A stretch of 5,340 bases of DNA, from the NCBI GenBank assembly GCA_003486675.1, contig DNGG01000010.1, positions 1 to 5,340 on the forward strand, in the 5' to 3' direction. This stretch comes from Cyanobacteria bacterium UBA11372 (lineage in GTDB: Bacteria; Cyanobacteriota; Cyanobacteriia; Cyanobacteriales; Aerosakkonemataceae). The notes beneath the pieces were generated by a model. The model was given only the letters and a program-made list of their open reading frames with translations, searched no databases and was not told where the DNA came from. The position numbers and the translations under genes are program-made. The first letter of the stretch is position 1. Each line of letters opens with the position of its first letter. Shown piece after piece: positions 4,952 to 5,340 of the stretch.

Positions 4952-5340
4952 ATGAATTTGCTTACTTATTCTCTCCATCTCCTTGGCTCTGGTGCTAATG
5001 CATACATCCTGGCTCGGCAATTACGCGACCCCCTAACCCGGCCTAACATATTAGCAGGTTTCCAACTCGCCGAATCGGGTTCCGTTCCTTTCCTAGAAAC
5101 GCTCCGAGATAGAGCCGCAAACGAAGGCGATACCTGGCTTGCGGATAAACTCACGCGCCACGCAGCAGACGAGAAGCGTCACGGGTTAATTTTCGCTCAC
5201 GGACTCAAGCGGTTGAACAAGCGCCTGATAGATTTCAAGCAGGTATCGGAAAATACAACAGAAGCGAAACCAAAGGAACGCGATCGCAGTCCTTTCTTTG
5301 CAGCCTACTTTGACGGCTACTCCCCCGAAAGCTTAAAACC
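4952..5340 (+). CDS. Ferritin-like domain protein (N-terminal part, cut by window edge)
   Basis: The first 129 codons of a soluble, mainly helical protein. NILAGFQLAESGSVPFLETL (residues 32-51) and the helix around ADEKRHGLIFAHGLKRLN (72-89) look like the first two helices of a ferritin-like four-helix bundle. Glu41 and the Glu74-x-x-His77 motif are candidates for half of a di-metal site; the other half should lie beyond the window. The following charged segment (about 95-112) is probably a linker before the next part, which begins SPFFAAYFDGYSPESL. ATG 4952 is the first start after an in-frame TGA at 4937-4939; no clear Shine-Dalgarno is present, and a HIP1 octamer (4942-4949) sits directly before it. 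There is no signal peptide. Metal storage, oxidase or peroxide-related functions are all possible. It is separated from the exosortase gene by repeats, so probably a different transcription unit. Confidence 0.75.
   Translation, partial: MNLLTYSLHLLGSGANAYILARQLRDPLTRPNILAGFQLAESGSVPFLETLRDRAANEGDTWLADKLTRHAADEKRHGLIFAHGLKRLNKRLIDFKQVSENTTEAKPKERDRSPFFAAYFDGYSPESLK

Larger units (their letters stand above)
441..5287. repeat. HIP1 octamers GCGATCGC (six copies across the window)
   Basis: Exact copies lie at 441-448, 1280-1287, 1773-1780, 3300-3307, 4942-4949 and 5280-5287. Random expectation for an 8-mer is about one per 65 kb per sequence, so six in 5.3 kb is a strong excess. HIP1 over-representation is a known signature of many cyanobacterial genomes. 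Copies occur both inside genes (petC, petA, the sorting-tail protein, the ferritin-like protein) and between genes. Confidence 0.85.

Noticed and set aside
4966..5154. 62-codon minus-strand open frame
   Set aside because: It is antisense to the ferritin-like gene and has an Arg/Ser-rich, featureless translation.

Overview
The window looks like cyanobacterial chromosome. It carries petC and petA of the cytochrome b6f complex in the usual cyanobacterial order. Both proteins have typical cyanobacterial features, including the mature cytochrome f start YPFWAQQT and the Rieske motifs CTHLGC and CPCHGS. Six copies of the octamer GCGATCGC (HIP1) occur, at 441, 1280, 1773, 3300, 4942 and 5280, far more than chance would give. 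Heptamer tandem repeats and GC-rich interspersed palindromes between genes suggest a filamentous, repeat-rich lineage, but this is a guess from repeat style and not a placement.

Layout, left to right: (1) 1-429, minus strand: the N-terminal part of a cytoplasmic-type GH13 alpha-amylase, cut by the window edge. (2) 430-1053: a 624-base stretch without a convincing gene, holding a perfect 9-bp hairpin, one 89-codon open frame on the minus strand of doubtful status, and the petC leader. (3) 1054-2690: petC and petA, separated by 110 bases filled largely by a heptamer-repeat inverted repeat, and followed by a terminator-like hairpin. (4) 2691-3101: a repeat-rich spacer with two related 13-bp hairpins, a further inverted repeat, a candidate promoter and a 10-bp direct repeat. 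(5) 3102-4813: a two-gene unit, an exported protein with a PEP-CTERM-like sorting tail followed with a 4-base overlap by an exosortase of the cyanobacterial type. (6) 4814-4951: a second heptamer inverted repeat of the same design. (7) 4952 to the window end: the start of a ferritin-like protein.

The petC and petA products work together in photosynthetic and respiratory electron flow from plastoquinol to plastocyanin or cytochrome c6. The 3102-4813 pair is the most notable part. An exosortase is encoded directly behind, and probably translationally coupled to, one candidate substrate whose tail reads VPFNFNP instead of the classical Pro-Glu-Pro. This suggests a dedicated single-substrate surface-sorting module. 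The window ends shortly after it, so other members could lie elsewhere.
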